Source: Saprospirales bacterium (GTDB taxonomy: Bacteria; Bacteroidota; Bacteroidia; Chitinophagales; Saprospiraceae). From it: a stretch of 64,000 nucleotides of DNA. The stretch is from positions 1-64,000 of the forward strand of contig REEO01000056.1 of the NCBI GenBank assembly GCA_007695035.1, written 5' to 3'. The notes under the pieces were generated by a model. That model ran no database searches. It was not told where the DNA came from and saw only the letters and a program-made list of their open reading frames with translations. Positions 34,498-42,353 of this stretch are shown here, one piece after another (the stretch's first letter is position 1; every line of letters begins with the position of its first letter). Made by a program: the position numbers and the translations under genes.

Positions 34498-34680
34498 TTA
34501 AGAAAGTTGTCAGTGTCTGAAGGTCATAGGAATTCGACAAAATGATTCAGGGAATCAATAACAACAAACTGCACCAACACTGATTCTTCCCGCAGTATTG
34601 GTGTTTTGCAAATTTCTATGAACAAGTTTGATAACTTTTAGGTGAGGGGCCGATTTTTTAGCCAAATTCATAAGTGCCTG

Positions 34681-34759
34681 CCCCCCAAAGCTTTGGGGGG
34701 TGGGGATTGTTACTTTTTGTACTTGTCCCAATCCTTTTGTGGATCAAGACAAAAAGTAA
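34681..34759. repeat. G/C palindrome plus TTACTTTTTG inverted repeat
   Basis: CCCCCCAAAGCTTTGGGGGG (34681-34700) is a perfect palindrome. Ten bases on, TTACTTTTTGTACTTGTCC (34710-34728) forms an imperfect inverted repeat with GGATCAAGACAAAAAGTAA (34741-34759). The right half recurs at 8121-8160 and 24548-24572, and a related G/C palindrome lies at 41463-41482. This is a composite dispersed repeat of unknown function. Confidence 0.7.
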
Positions 34760-34985
34760 GAACAATCAAATTGGAATCGGCAATAATTAATCTAAGGGCC
34801 ATTATGATTAGAATAATACAATCATTTTCCTGGGTTATCCTTTGCGGGGTTTCATAGGTTTAAATTATGTATTATTTACTGTCAATTAGGTATTTTCCAA
34901 CTGATAAACTTAAGTAAATTTGGCAAAAGAAACCCCCATTCGGGATTCATCAACCATCTGCAATTCACTAAATCAAATCGGAACT

Positions 34986-36572
34986 ATGCCATTCAAAAAA
35001 TCGTACCATTTTACCCTCTCCATCCTGTGCACATTGGGGCTTCTTTTAGGAACAATTGTTTTTTCTGCCTGTGAACGAGAAGTTGCGGAAAGTGAGGTTC
35101 GTGTCCGGGAAGATTTCCCATTGTTGGAAATGCAAATCGCTGACCTGCAAGAAGCCTACATGGTTGGCAATTTAACGGTTGTAGAAGTGGTCCAACTCTA
35201 CCTGGACCGGATAGAAGAGCTGGACAAAAACGGCCCTTGTTTGAATTCGGTCATTGCACTCAATCCGGAGGCCCTTGAAACTGCTAGCCAGCTGGATGAT
35301 GAAATCAGCGAGGGAAACCGGCGAGGTCCCATGCACGGCGTCCCTGTCATGCTAAAGGACAATATCGATACCAGTGACGGAATGCCCTCCACAGCCGGCT
35401 CGAGAGCCCTCAAAAACAATCTGCCCGATGAAGATGCCGCCGTTGTAAAAAAATTGCGTGAAGCCGGTGCGGTTATCATGGGAAAAACCAACCTCAGCGA
35501 ATGGGCCAATTTTCGCGGAACGATGTCCAGCAGTGGCTGGAGTGGACACGGTGGTCAAACCTTAAATCCCTACTACCTGGACCGAAATCCCTGTGGTTCG
35601 AGCTCGGGATCCGGGGTGGCCGTCTCCGCCAATTTGACCATGGTTGCCATTGGGACAGAGACCAACGGCTCCATTGTTTGTCCGTCACATGCCAATGGTG
35701 TAGTGGGGTTGAAACCCACTTCAGGGCTGGTGAGCAATGCCGGGATAATTCCCATTGCCTTCAGCATGGATGTGGCCGGACCCATGACCCGGACTGTCAG
35801 AGATGCAGCACTAACCCTCGATGCAATGACCGACCAGAATCAAAATTCCTACGCTGAGCATTTGGACGAATTTTCTCTGGAGGGGAAGCGAATCGGGTAT
35901 TACACCTCCCACCAGGGCAGGAATTTTAAAGTGGATTCACTTACAGAAAGCGCCATTGCATTCCTTGAATCCCGGGGAGCTGAAATAATTTATCTGGACC
36001 AAATTGTAACTCCTAAAACAGCTCAGCACGCGTTCGAAGTGATGCTCTACGAATACAAAACCGGTCTCAATAAATATCTGGCGACCACAACTGAAAATAC
36101 GGGCATTTCTAATATCCTGGATTTATTGGAATTCAATGAAAAGGACGATATCAGCCTGCGGTATTTTAACCAGAGCTATCTGGAAATGGTCGCGGAGAAA
36201 GAAGACCTGGATGCCGAAACTTACCTCGAAGCACTGCATCTGATGCACTTCAATTCCAGAGAAATGGGCATAGACCTCGCAATAGAAGAAAACGAACTCG
36301 AGGCAATTATGGCCCCCACAGGGTCTCCGGCCTGGCTCACCGATTTGTACAACGGTGATGCCTTTCAATTTGGCACCTCGTCCCCGGCTGCTTTTGCCGG
36401 ATATCCGATTATAAGCGTTCCCATGGGACAAATCCACGGACTCCCGGTCGGCATTTCATTCTTCGGTTCCGCCTACAGTGAAAAAACATTGCTGGGACTT
36501 GCCCATGCTTTCGAACAGGGAACCCGGCATCGAGAACCACCGCTATTTCTTCCCAATTCCCAAAATTTTTGA
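34986..36572 (+). CDS. Amidase-signature family lipoprotein
   Basis: This 528-residue protein has a lipoprotein signal (MPFKKSYHFTLSILCTLGLL, lipobox VFSAC with Cys29) followed by an amidase-signature enzyme. The catalytic lysine is in PVMLKDNIDT; the serine-rich loop PCGSSSGSGVAVSANL and IGTETNGSIVCPSHANGVVG supply the cis-serine and nucleophile serine. Family members hydrolyse amide bonds by a Ser-cisSer-Lys triad; the substrate cannot be told. I chose the ATG at 34986 because the TTG at 34920 would bury the signal peptide. A homologous broken piece of its middle part lies at 38231-38520, so the gene was once duplicated. Confidence 0.88.
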   Translation: MPFKKSYHFTLSILCTLGLLLGTIVFSACEREVAESEVRVREDFPLLEMQIADLQEAYMVGNLTVVEVVQLYLDRIEELDKNGPCLNSVIALNPEALETASQLDDEISEGNRRGPMHGVPVMLKDNIDTSDGMPSTAGSRALKNNLPDEDAAVVKKLREAGAVIMGKTNLSEWANFRGTMSSSGWSGHGGQTLNPYYLDRNPCGSSSGSGVAVSANLTMVAIGTETNGSIVCPSHANGVVGLKPTSGLVSNAGIIPIAFSMDVAGPMTRTVRDAALTLDAMTDQNQNSYAEHLDEFSLEGKRIGYYTSHQGRNFKVDSLTESAIAFLESRGAEIIYLDQIVTPKTAQHAFEVMLYEYKTGLNKYLATTTENTGISNILDLLEFNEKDDISLRYFNQSYLEMVAEKEDLDAETYLEALHLMHFNSREMGIDLAIEENELEAIMAPTGSPAWLTDLYNGDAFQFGTSSPAAFAGYPIISVPMGQIHGLPVGISFFGSAYSEKTLLGLAHAFEQGTRHREPPLFLPNSQNF

Positions 36573-36596
36573 TGATTGAGAATCGGTTAAATATCC

Positions 36597-36622
36597 GTGG
36601 ATACGCACAGCCGTGCGTACCT
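36597..36622. repeat. TACGCAC hairpin repeat after the amidase gene
   Basis: TACGCAC (36602-36608) and GTGCGTA (36613-36619) form a perfect 7-bp stem with loop AGCC. It lies about 30 bases after the amidase stop and is preceded by AATCGGTTAAATATCCGTGG, the same prefix as at 24462. It has no T-run. Confidence 0.65.
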
Positions 36623-36842
36623 GTCCTTCACAATACATTAAATGTTGCAAATTGGGTCTACATGAATCATAAAAATTGACTACTGCAACGATCAATCCCT
36701 GGCGTTTCAAAAGAACAATGTTAAACATTTTAACATTTTGGGAGAAAGTTGTATCTTTATGCATACTGTCTTTTAGATGGCTTGCAATCAGGCAAACGGA
36801 TCGCTTTTAGAATTCAATTTTTAACAACTAAAACTAACACAG

Positions 36843-38198
36843 ATGAGACATTTAATTACCCTGTTGATTTTTTCCATTGGAATCACTTCCCTTGCAGAAG
36901 CGCAGTGGCGCGTAGTTCATTTGAATGAGGGCGTTCACGGGCGTGCTTTAAATATATCGTTTTACGATGATCACCTGGGCTTTGCTCTCTTCAACAACTC
37001 CATTCTCTTGCGGACCACAGACATTGGAGAAAACTGGGAGCGGATCTCTCTGCCGGGAAACATGGAATTAACCGATATTCACTTTGTCAATGAGGAATTG
37101 TTTTTCCTTTCGGCCAGAGATTCCTACTCAGATTATAATACTGGCTTTCTAATGCGCTCAGTCGATTCTGGCCTGAATTGGGAGTTGGTTCACAGCCAGG
37201 AACTACCAATAAACAACATTTGGTTTTTTGATGAGGAAAACGGTTTGATTGCCGGCTACAATCACATTGCAAGTACTGATAATCAGGGCAGTACCTGGAG
37301 TACGGTACTGAATATACCGGGAGGGGAATTTACCTACGGAAGTATAAGGCAGCTCAAATTTGCCGATGAAAACACAGGCTATGCGTTTGGGGCGGGTATT
37401 TCAGATAATCCACCATCATTATCCAATGCCATTTACAGCACTGCGGATGGAGGAAATAGCTGGGACTTTGTTGGGCCGATCAATACCGCCTTCGGAGTTA
37501 CTGAGGCTTTTGAACTTGCCGGAAGCGAGGTCTTATTTGCAGGAGTGATGAATAAGCGCATATATCGCTCTGATGATGGTGGGGTTTCATGGCAAGAACA
37601 CGCTTACGTGGAATCCCTGGGCAATCCGGTATCATTTGAGGTGGTGGATATGCATTTTCTGAGTGAGGAAGTGGGATTTATGGTGGGTTATACCATGCAC
37701 CTGCTCACCAATGACGACAACTACATCGGTTTTTTTATCGGAAGTACGTCCGATGGCGGTGAAACGCTGGATGAGTTTTCAGAAAACGGCCTGGGCCTGC
37801 AGGCCATTCACTTTCTCAATGATTCAGTGGGCTTTGTAGCCGGTGAATACGAACTGATTATGAAGACAGAAGGGGGAATTGGCACAGAGCTTCCCTCCGA
37901 TTATCCACACCACCTGTCAACAATTTCTTCTGTAACCGATCTGGAACCCAACACCCTGGATATCTCCCTTTACCCAAATCCAACATCCCGGAAAATAGAA
38001 TTAGATCTGGATGTAGAACCCGGACAGGAACTGAAAATTCAGGTTTTTGACGTCTCCGGGCGGCTGTTGAAACACACGGTTAAAACCTGGGATGGGCTTT
38101 CACATTCCATCGATATAAACGGCTGGAATCAGGGCCTCTATTTTCTTCGGTTACAGATGGGCAACATGGAAGGCACGGATTTTTTCATCAAAAAATAA
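36843..38198 (+). CDS. Secreted Ycf48/BNR-like beta-propeller protein with T9SS signal
   Basis: This 451-residue protein has a signal peptide (MRHLITLLIFSIGITSLAEA), then repeated propeller blades with the Ycf48/sialidase-type pattern 'S-D-G-G-x-x-W' (for example STADGGNSWDFVG, RSDDGGVSWQEHA, RSVDSGLNWELV) and DDHLGFALF-like openings. The last 80 residues are a type A T9SS signal (ISLYPNPTSRKIELDLDVEP, ending FFIKK). Exported propellers of this type usually bind ligands or scaffold, and no enzymatic residue is apparent. It stands between the amidase and the amidase fragment. Confidence 0.82.
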   Translation: MRHLITLLIFSIGITSLAEAQWRVVHLNEGVHGRALNISFYDDHLGFALFNNSILLRTTDIGENWERISLPGNMELTDIHFVNEELFFLSARDSYSDYNTGFLMRSVDSGLNWELVHSQELPINNIWFFDEENGLIAGYNHIASTDNQGSTWSTVLNIPGGEFTYGSIRQLKFADENTGYAFGAGISDNPPSLSNAIYSTADGGNSWDFVGPINTAFGVTEAFELAGSEVLFAGVMNKRIYRSDDGGVSWQEHAYVESLGNPVSFEVVDMHFLSEEVGFMVGYTMHLLTNDDNYIGFFIGSTSDGGETLDEFSENGLGLQAIHFLNDSVGFVAGEYELIMKTEGGIGTELPSDYPHHLSTISSVTDLEPNTLDISLYPNPTSRKIELDLDVEPGQELKIQVFDVSGRLLKHTVKTWDGLSHSIDINGWNQGLYFLRLQMGNMEGTDFFIKK

Positions 38199-38230
38199 GT
38201 CTATAGAGTTGACAGTACATAGTTCGGAAA

Positions 38231-38520
38231 GTAGGAATTTTAAAGTGGATTCACTCACGGGAAGTGCCATTGAGTTTTTGGAATCCCGGGAAGCTGAAAT
38301 AATTTATCCGGATCAAAATGTAAGCCCTGAATCAGCTCAGCACACCCTCGAGGTGATGAAGTACGAATACAAAACCGGCCTAAATCAATACCTGACAAAC
38401 ACAAGAGAAAATACGGCATCTCAAACATCCGGGATTTGTTGGAATTCAATGAAAAGGACAAAATCAGTCTGCGGTATTTCAACCAATACTATCTGGAAAT
38501 CCTTGTTCACTATTATAAAA
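38231..38520 (+). pseudogene. Amidase fragment, duplicated piece of the 34986 gene
   Basis: DNA from about 38231 (AGGAATTTTAAAGTGGATTC) to about 38505 aligns with 35918-36190 of the amidase gene, at about four bases in five by eye. Translation gives RNFKVDSLTGSAIEFLESRE and YEYKTGLNQYL as in the amidase; near 38415 one base is missing, after which another frame gives DLLEFNEKDKISLRYFNQYY. It lacks the catalytic lysine and serine regions, which lie upstream in the intact gene. The relic ends just before the cyclase gene. Confidence 0.88.
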
Positions 38521-38530
38521 GGCTACAGAA

Positions 38531-40480
38531 ATGAAAAAACTAGCACTCCTATTTGCTATTTGTATTTTAGGATTTAACCTGAATGGTCAAACCGAGCTTG
38601 ATTCCTTCTATAAAGTTTGGCAGGACCAATCCCAAACTGACTCCACCCGTGTAATGGCTTATAAAAATTACATTTGGGACGGCTATCTTTTTTCCAACCC
38701 TGACAGTGCTTTTCTTTTAGCTGAACAAATGCATGCTTTTGGAGAGGATAATAATTATCCAATAGCTGTTAATCAAGCGAACACCCTAAAATCAATTGCT
38801 TATTCTATTCAAGGTGAACCCTCTCTGGCAAGGGATTACATACAAAAATCGCTTGTCGCTAATATGGAAATCGACAACAAGTGGGGCATCTCAGAAAGTC
38901 ATATTGTTTTAGGCGTCATTTACGATGAGCAAGGTAACTATCCCCGAGCATTAGAGCACTATAACAAGGCGCTTTCGATTGACGAAGAAATCGGGAATAA
39001 AGTTGGAATAGCCATGAGTCTTAACAATATCGGCAATATTTACTATATTCAGGGAAACTATCAGGGCGCGCTTGAAAAATACGAAAAATCTCTATTAATT
39101 GATAGAGAGCTCGGGGTTAAACAAGGTATAGCGGCAGCCTTGACCAACATAGGCGATATAAAAGGAATTATGAATGGGGAGGATGATGAGGCTGACGCTT
39201 TCGAATACTTCCAGGAGGCATTATTGATATACGAAGAACTTAGAGACAAAGAAGGTATTGCACATATTTATGGTCGTATTGCCTCCTATTACCTGAACCA
39301 GGGTAACCATCTCCGCACATTGGAATATTACGATCAGTCTCTGGGAGTTTATAAAGAACTTGGTTCCAGACTGGGAATTTCGAGAATGAAATCAAATATT
39401 GGCAGGTATCACTTGCAGCATGGCCAACCAATGCTCGCTGAAGAATACTGCCTAAATAGCCTTGCCTTAGCTGAAGAATTAGGAGCATTGCAACCTCAAC
39501 ATAGTGCATTACGATGCCTCTATCTCTTTTACAAAGAAATGGGTGACAGTAGGAGAGCACTTCAATATCACGAACAGATGTTTATTGTAAGAGACAGTAT
39601 TTACAACGATGAAAACACCAGAGAATTAACGCGCATTCAAATGCAATACGAATTTGACAGGAAAGAGGCTGTTGAACGAGCTGAGCAGGAAAAGCGAGAC
39701 GCCATTGCCGCTCAGCAACTTCAAAGACAAAAGTTGATACGCAATGGTTTCATGGGTGGCTTTTCAGTTGTGCTGCTGTTTGCCGGAGTTTTCTTTATTC
39801 AGCGCAATCGCATAGGGAAAGAAAAAGAAAGGAGTGAGAATTTGCTGCTTAACATCCTTCCTGAAGAAACAGCAAAGGAGCTCAAGGAAAAAGGTCATTC
39901 CGAGGCTCAGTTCATCGAACAAGTAACGGTAATCTTTACCGATTTTAAAGGTTTTACAGCATTAAGTGAACAGTTAACTCCCAGGGCATTGGTGAAGGAT
40001 TTACATGATTGTTTCTCTGCTTTTGACCATATCTGCGATAAATACGGTATAGAGAAAATTAAAACCATTGGGGATTCTTATATGGCCGCCGGTGGATTGC
40101 CTAAACCAAATTCAACCCACCCTAATGACGTTGTGAAAGCTGCTCTGGAAATGAGAGAATTCGTGGAAATGGGAAAACAGAAAAAACTTAAAAATGGTCT
40201 GCCCTTTTTTGAAATCCGTTTAGGAATCCATACAGGACCGGTGGTGGCAGGGATTGTAGGAGTCAAAAAATTCCAATATGACATTTGGGGTGATACGGTA
40301 AACACAGCTTCCCGCATGGAGTCAAATGGCGAGATAGGTAGGGTGAATATAAGTCACAGCACGTTTGAATTGATAAAAGACAATCCTACATTTAAATTTG
40401 AGCCAAGAGGAAAAGTGGAGGTCAAAGGAAAAGGGAAATTGAGAATGCATTTTGTTAATTGGAATGCTGATAAAGTGTAA
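38531..40480 (+). CDS. TPR-containing adenylate/guanylate cyclase (class III), membrane-bound
   Basis: This 649-residue protein has a signal peptide (MKKLALLFAICILGFNLNGQ) and about eight tetratricopeptide repeats (about 50-370; for example GNYPRALEHYNKALSIDEEI and GNYQGALEKYEKSLLIDREL). A short coiled coil (RKEAVERAEQEKRDAIAAQQ), one transmembrane helix (about 405-425) and a cytoplasmic class III cyclase domain (about 440-645) follow. The cyclase has both metal aspartates (VTVIFTDFKGFTALS and IKTIGDSYMAAGG) and KFQYDIWGDTVNTASRMES. The TPR region is exported and probably senses a protein or peptide signal. Product nucleotide (cAMP or cGMP) is not decided by the sequence I can check. Confidence 0.9.
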   Translation: MKKLALLFAICILGFNLNGQTELDSFYKVWQDQSQTDSTRVMAYKNYIWDGYLFSNPDSAFLLAEQMHAFGEDNNYPIAVNQANTLKSIAYSIQGEPSLARDYIQKSLVANMEIDNKWGISESHIVLGVIYDEQGNYPRALEHYNKALSIDEEIGNKVGIAMSLNNIGNIYYIQGNYQGALEKYEKSLLIDRELGVKQGIAAALTNIGDIKGIMNGEDDEADAFEYFQEALLIYEELRDKEGIAHIYGRIASYYLNQGNHLRTLEYYDQSLGVYKELGSRLGISRMKSNIGRYHLQHGQPMLAEEYCLNSLALAEELGALQPQHSALRCLYLFYKEMGDSRRALQYHEQMFIVRDSIYNDENTRELTRIQMQYEFDRKEAVERAEQEKRDAIAAQQLQRQKLIRNGFMGGFSVVLLFAGVFFIQRNRIGKEKERSENLLLNILPEETAKELKEKGHSEAQFIEQVTVIFTDFKGFTALSEQLTPRALVKDLHDCFSAFDHICDKYGIEKIKTIGDSYMAAGGLPKPNSTHPNDVVKAALEMREFVEMGKQKKLKNGLPFFEIRLGIHTGPVVAGIVGVKKFQYDIWGDTVNTASRMESNGEIGRVNISHSTFELIKDNPTFKFEPRGKVEVKGKGKLRMHFVNWNADKV

Positions 40481-40587
40481 AAAACATCAGAGTGTTGAGG
40501 GAAAAATCAGTGGAAAGTACAAAGTTCTGAAATGACCCACCAAAGGGTTGGGGCAAGCGGATAGGTTTTGAATAAGTTTTCGTGAAG

Positions 40588-40605
40588 GACGCAATGCCTT
40601 GCGTC
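40588..40605. repeat. GACGCAA hairpin repeat
   Basis: GACGCAA (40588-40594) pairs perfectly with TTGCGTC (40599-40605) around TGCC. It is preceded by AAGCGGATAGGTTTTGAATA, so it belongs to the same family as 24462 and 36597. Confidence 0.65.
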
Positions 40606-40737
40606 TTATACCCTTCTAACCAATTCCCTGTCATCCACATACCCCACCCATCGTTATTTTGTCAAATTGTAGAATTTTTTTGTCAAAAAAAAGTGTAAAA
40701 ATGGGCTTTGGACGTTATTGATCTAAACCTTTGTGAA

Positions 40738-41280
40738 ATGCTAACAATAAAAAATGTAATTCTTGGACTCGGGGCGCTTTTGATCCTCTCCTCCTGTTCG
40801 CCCAATCTCAGTCCCTACACCCAGGACCTGCACCGCTCGCTCAATTTATCCGATGCCGAAATGAAAAAAGTGCAGTTTTACCTGAGTGAAGAACTCGTAC
40901 TCGAACGAATTTCAGACCTGGACCAGGCTGAAATAAAGGAGGGCCGAATTACACTGAGCAGAGACAGAGACGTGAAGCGAGTCAGAATTCCGGCCCGTAC
41001 TCCCGGTGTATTGGTTTCTTCACCCGACGGGGAGCGACTGGCCGTGAGCTTCGATCCCGAATCAGAACGTGAATACCTTACCTTTGGACCCAGTTCCGGC
41101 ATGCAGGGACGATACATGCTGACAGCCAGAGAATGGCAGGGCAGGTCCGCCATCGTCACCTACGGCGGTCTACCCTATCGAACGCAACCCGGTGCTCAAT
41201 CGGTAGGCCTGCTAGTAGAACTCAGAGCACTAGAAAAACAAAGGACCGAATCGAGAACAGTGCGAGGCAGAAAACCCTGA
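40738..41280 (+). CDS. Putative lipoprotein of unknown function
   Basis: From ATG 40738 the protein has 180 residues: a lipoprotein signal (MLTIKNVILGLGALLILSSC, Cys20), a helical segment, then beta-rich sequence with YLSEELVLERISDLDQAEIK, RVRIPARTPGVLVSS and REYLTFGPSSGMQGRYML. It resembles small Bacteroidota lipoproteins of unknown role, and I can assign no family with certainty. The ATG is preferred over the upstream start at 40708 because it places the signal peptide at the N-terminus. It has no clear operon partner. Confidence 0.7.
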   Translation: MLTIKNVILGLGALLILSSCSPNLSPYTQDLHRSLNLSDAEMKKVQFYLSEELVLERISDLDQAEIKEGRITLSRDRDVKRVRIPARTPGVLVSSPDGERLAVSFDPESEREYLTFGPSSGMQGRYMLTAREWQGRSAIVTYGGLPYRTQPGAQSVGLLVELRALEKQRTESRTVRGRKP

Positions 41281-41462
41281 GGAAAGTGGTAATTGCTAAG
41301 ACTTGTGCGAGAATCATACTGGAACCAACAACCTATCCGCTCAGGCATGCTCACTTCCTACCCAGTCGGAAGGAAGATTATTGAATAAAAAATAGTGGCG
41401 ACCGCCAGGGAGCATCTAAATCAACTCACTAAATCACAGACTCACCAATTCACAACTAACTT

Positions 41463-41482
41463 GCCCCCAACACTTTGGGGGC
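41463..41482. repeat. GCCCCC...GGGGGC palindrome
   Basis: GCCCCCAA and TTGGGGGC-like arms form an inverted repeat similar to the perfect palindrome at 34681-34700. It lies just past the end of the convergent SDR gene and could terminate transcripts from both sides, although no T-run follows. Confidence 0.5.
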
Positions 41483-41508
41483 CATCCGCCATCAACCAAC
41501 AACCCGCC

Positions 41509-42306
41509 TCACCACTTTTTCAAGCCCGAAACAATCCGGTAGAACAAGCGGGGAAAAAAACGGCGGATTTGCGCGAGGTAAATTTCACGGTTCCCGATAA
41601 GTGCTTCCTTTCTGTTAGTTTTGATGGCGCGGATGATCTTTTGTGCGCAAACATCGGCGGGCATTCCCCGGGCCTGACCGTCATCCATTTTTTGGTGGGC
41701 ATCGCCGGTATGCGTGAGTGCATTGAGAGAAATATTGGTTTTGACCCTTCCGGGGGAGACGATGGTGACCTTGATATGGTATTTCTCAAGCTCAAACCGC
41801 AGTGCTTCAAAGTAACCCTGTAGTGCGTGTTTGGAGGCTGAGTAGGCAGTTCGGAGCGGGAAACCAAATTTGCCCGTGACGCTGCTTATTACCACCAGGT
41901 GGCCGGTTTTTCTCTCGATCATGTTTGGCAAAACGGCTTTTGTGAGCTTTATGGCACCAAAAAAATTGAGTTCCATGATCTGCCTGTCAATTTCCAAAGG
42001 GGTATTTTCTGCCAGAGAGCGCTGGCTGCGGCCTGCATTGTTTATTAAAATGTCCACTCCACCCATTTTTTCAACAACCTCCTCTGCAATGGGCAAAAAG
42101 TCTCCCTGGTCGCTGAGGTCCAGGGGCAGCACGAGACAGGAATCTGCCAGGTCACCGCAATTATCCCTGACCTTTTCGAGCTTTTGACGGTCTCTCGATG
42201 AAAGTACAAGTCGCGCTCCTTCCCTGGCAAAAGCATACGCAAGATCCTCTCCTATACCTGAAGAAGCACCCGTAATCCAGACTACCTTATCTTGAAAACT
42301 ACCCAT
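41509..42306 (-). CDS. SDR family oxidoreductase
   Basis: This 265-residue classical short-chain dehydrogenase has the NAD(P)-binding VWITGASSGIGEDLA, the structural ILINNAGRSQ, the catalytic serine in VISSVTGKFG and YSASKHAL (Tyr-x3-Lys). It resembles the DHRS7/YqjQ-type dehydrogenases. An Arg pair after strand 2 (LVLSSRDRQK) suggests NADPH, an inference. It starts 48 bases after the stop of the DUF5686 gene, on the same strand, so the two may be co-transcribed. Confidence 0.88.
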   Translation of the reverse strand: MGSFQDKVVWITGASSGIGEDLAYAFAREGARLVLSSRDRQKLEKVRDNCGDLADSCLVLPLDLSDQGDFLPIAEEVVEKMGGVDILINNAGRSQRSLAENTPLEIDRQIMELNFFGAIKLTKAVLPNMIERKTGHLVVISSVTGKFGFPLRTAYSASKHALQGYFEALRFELEKYHIKVTIVSPGRVKTNISLNALTHTGDAHQKMDDGQARGMPADVCAQKIIRAIKTNRKEALIGNREIYLAQIRRFFPRLFYRIVSGLKKW

Positions 42307-42353
42307 AATTTACTTTTCTCTAAACAGCCGGGCCTAAAGCGTTTTGAAGTAGC

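Larger units (their letters stand above)
34082..34985. other. Repeat-rich intergenic region before the amidase gene
   Basis: No convincing protein gene lies here. It contains an AAGTTGATAAAAGCGGATAG tract (about 34158-34177) like the prefix of the TACGCA hairpins, palindromic element copy C (34323-34497), a perfect 20-base G/C palindrome (34681-34700) and the inverted repeat at 34710-34759. A 72-codon frame at 34283-34501 merely reads through element C. Confidence 0.65.
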
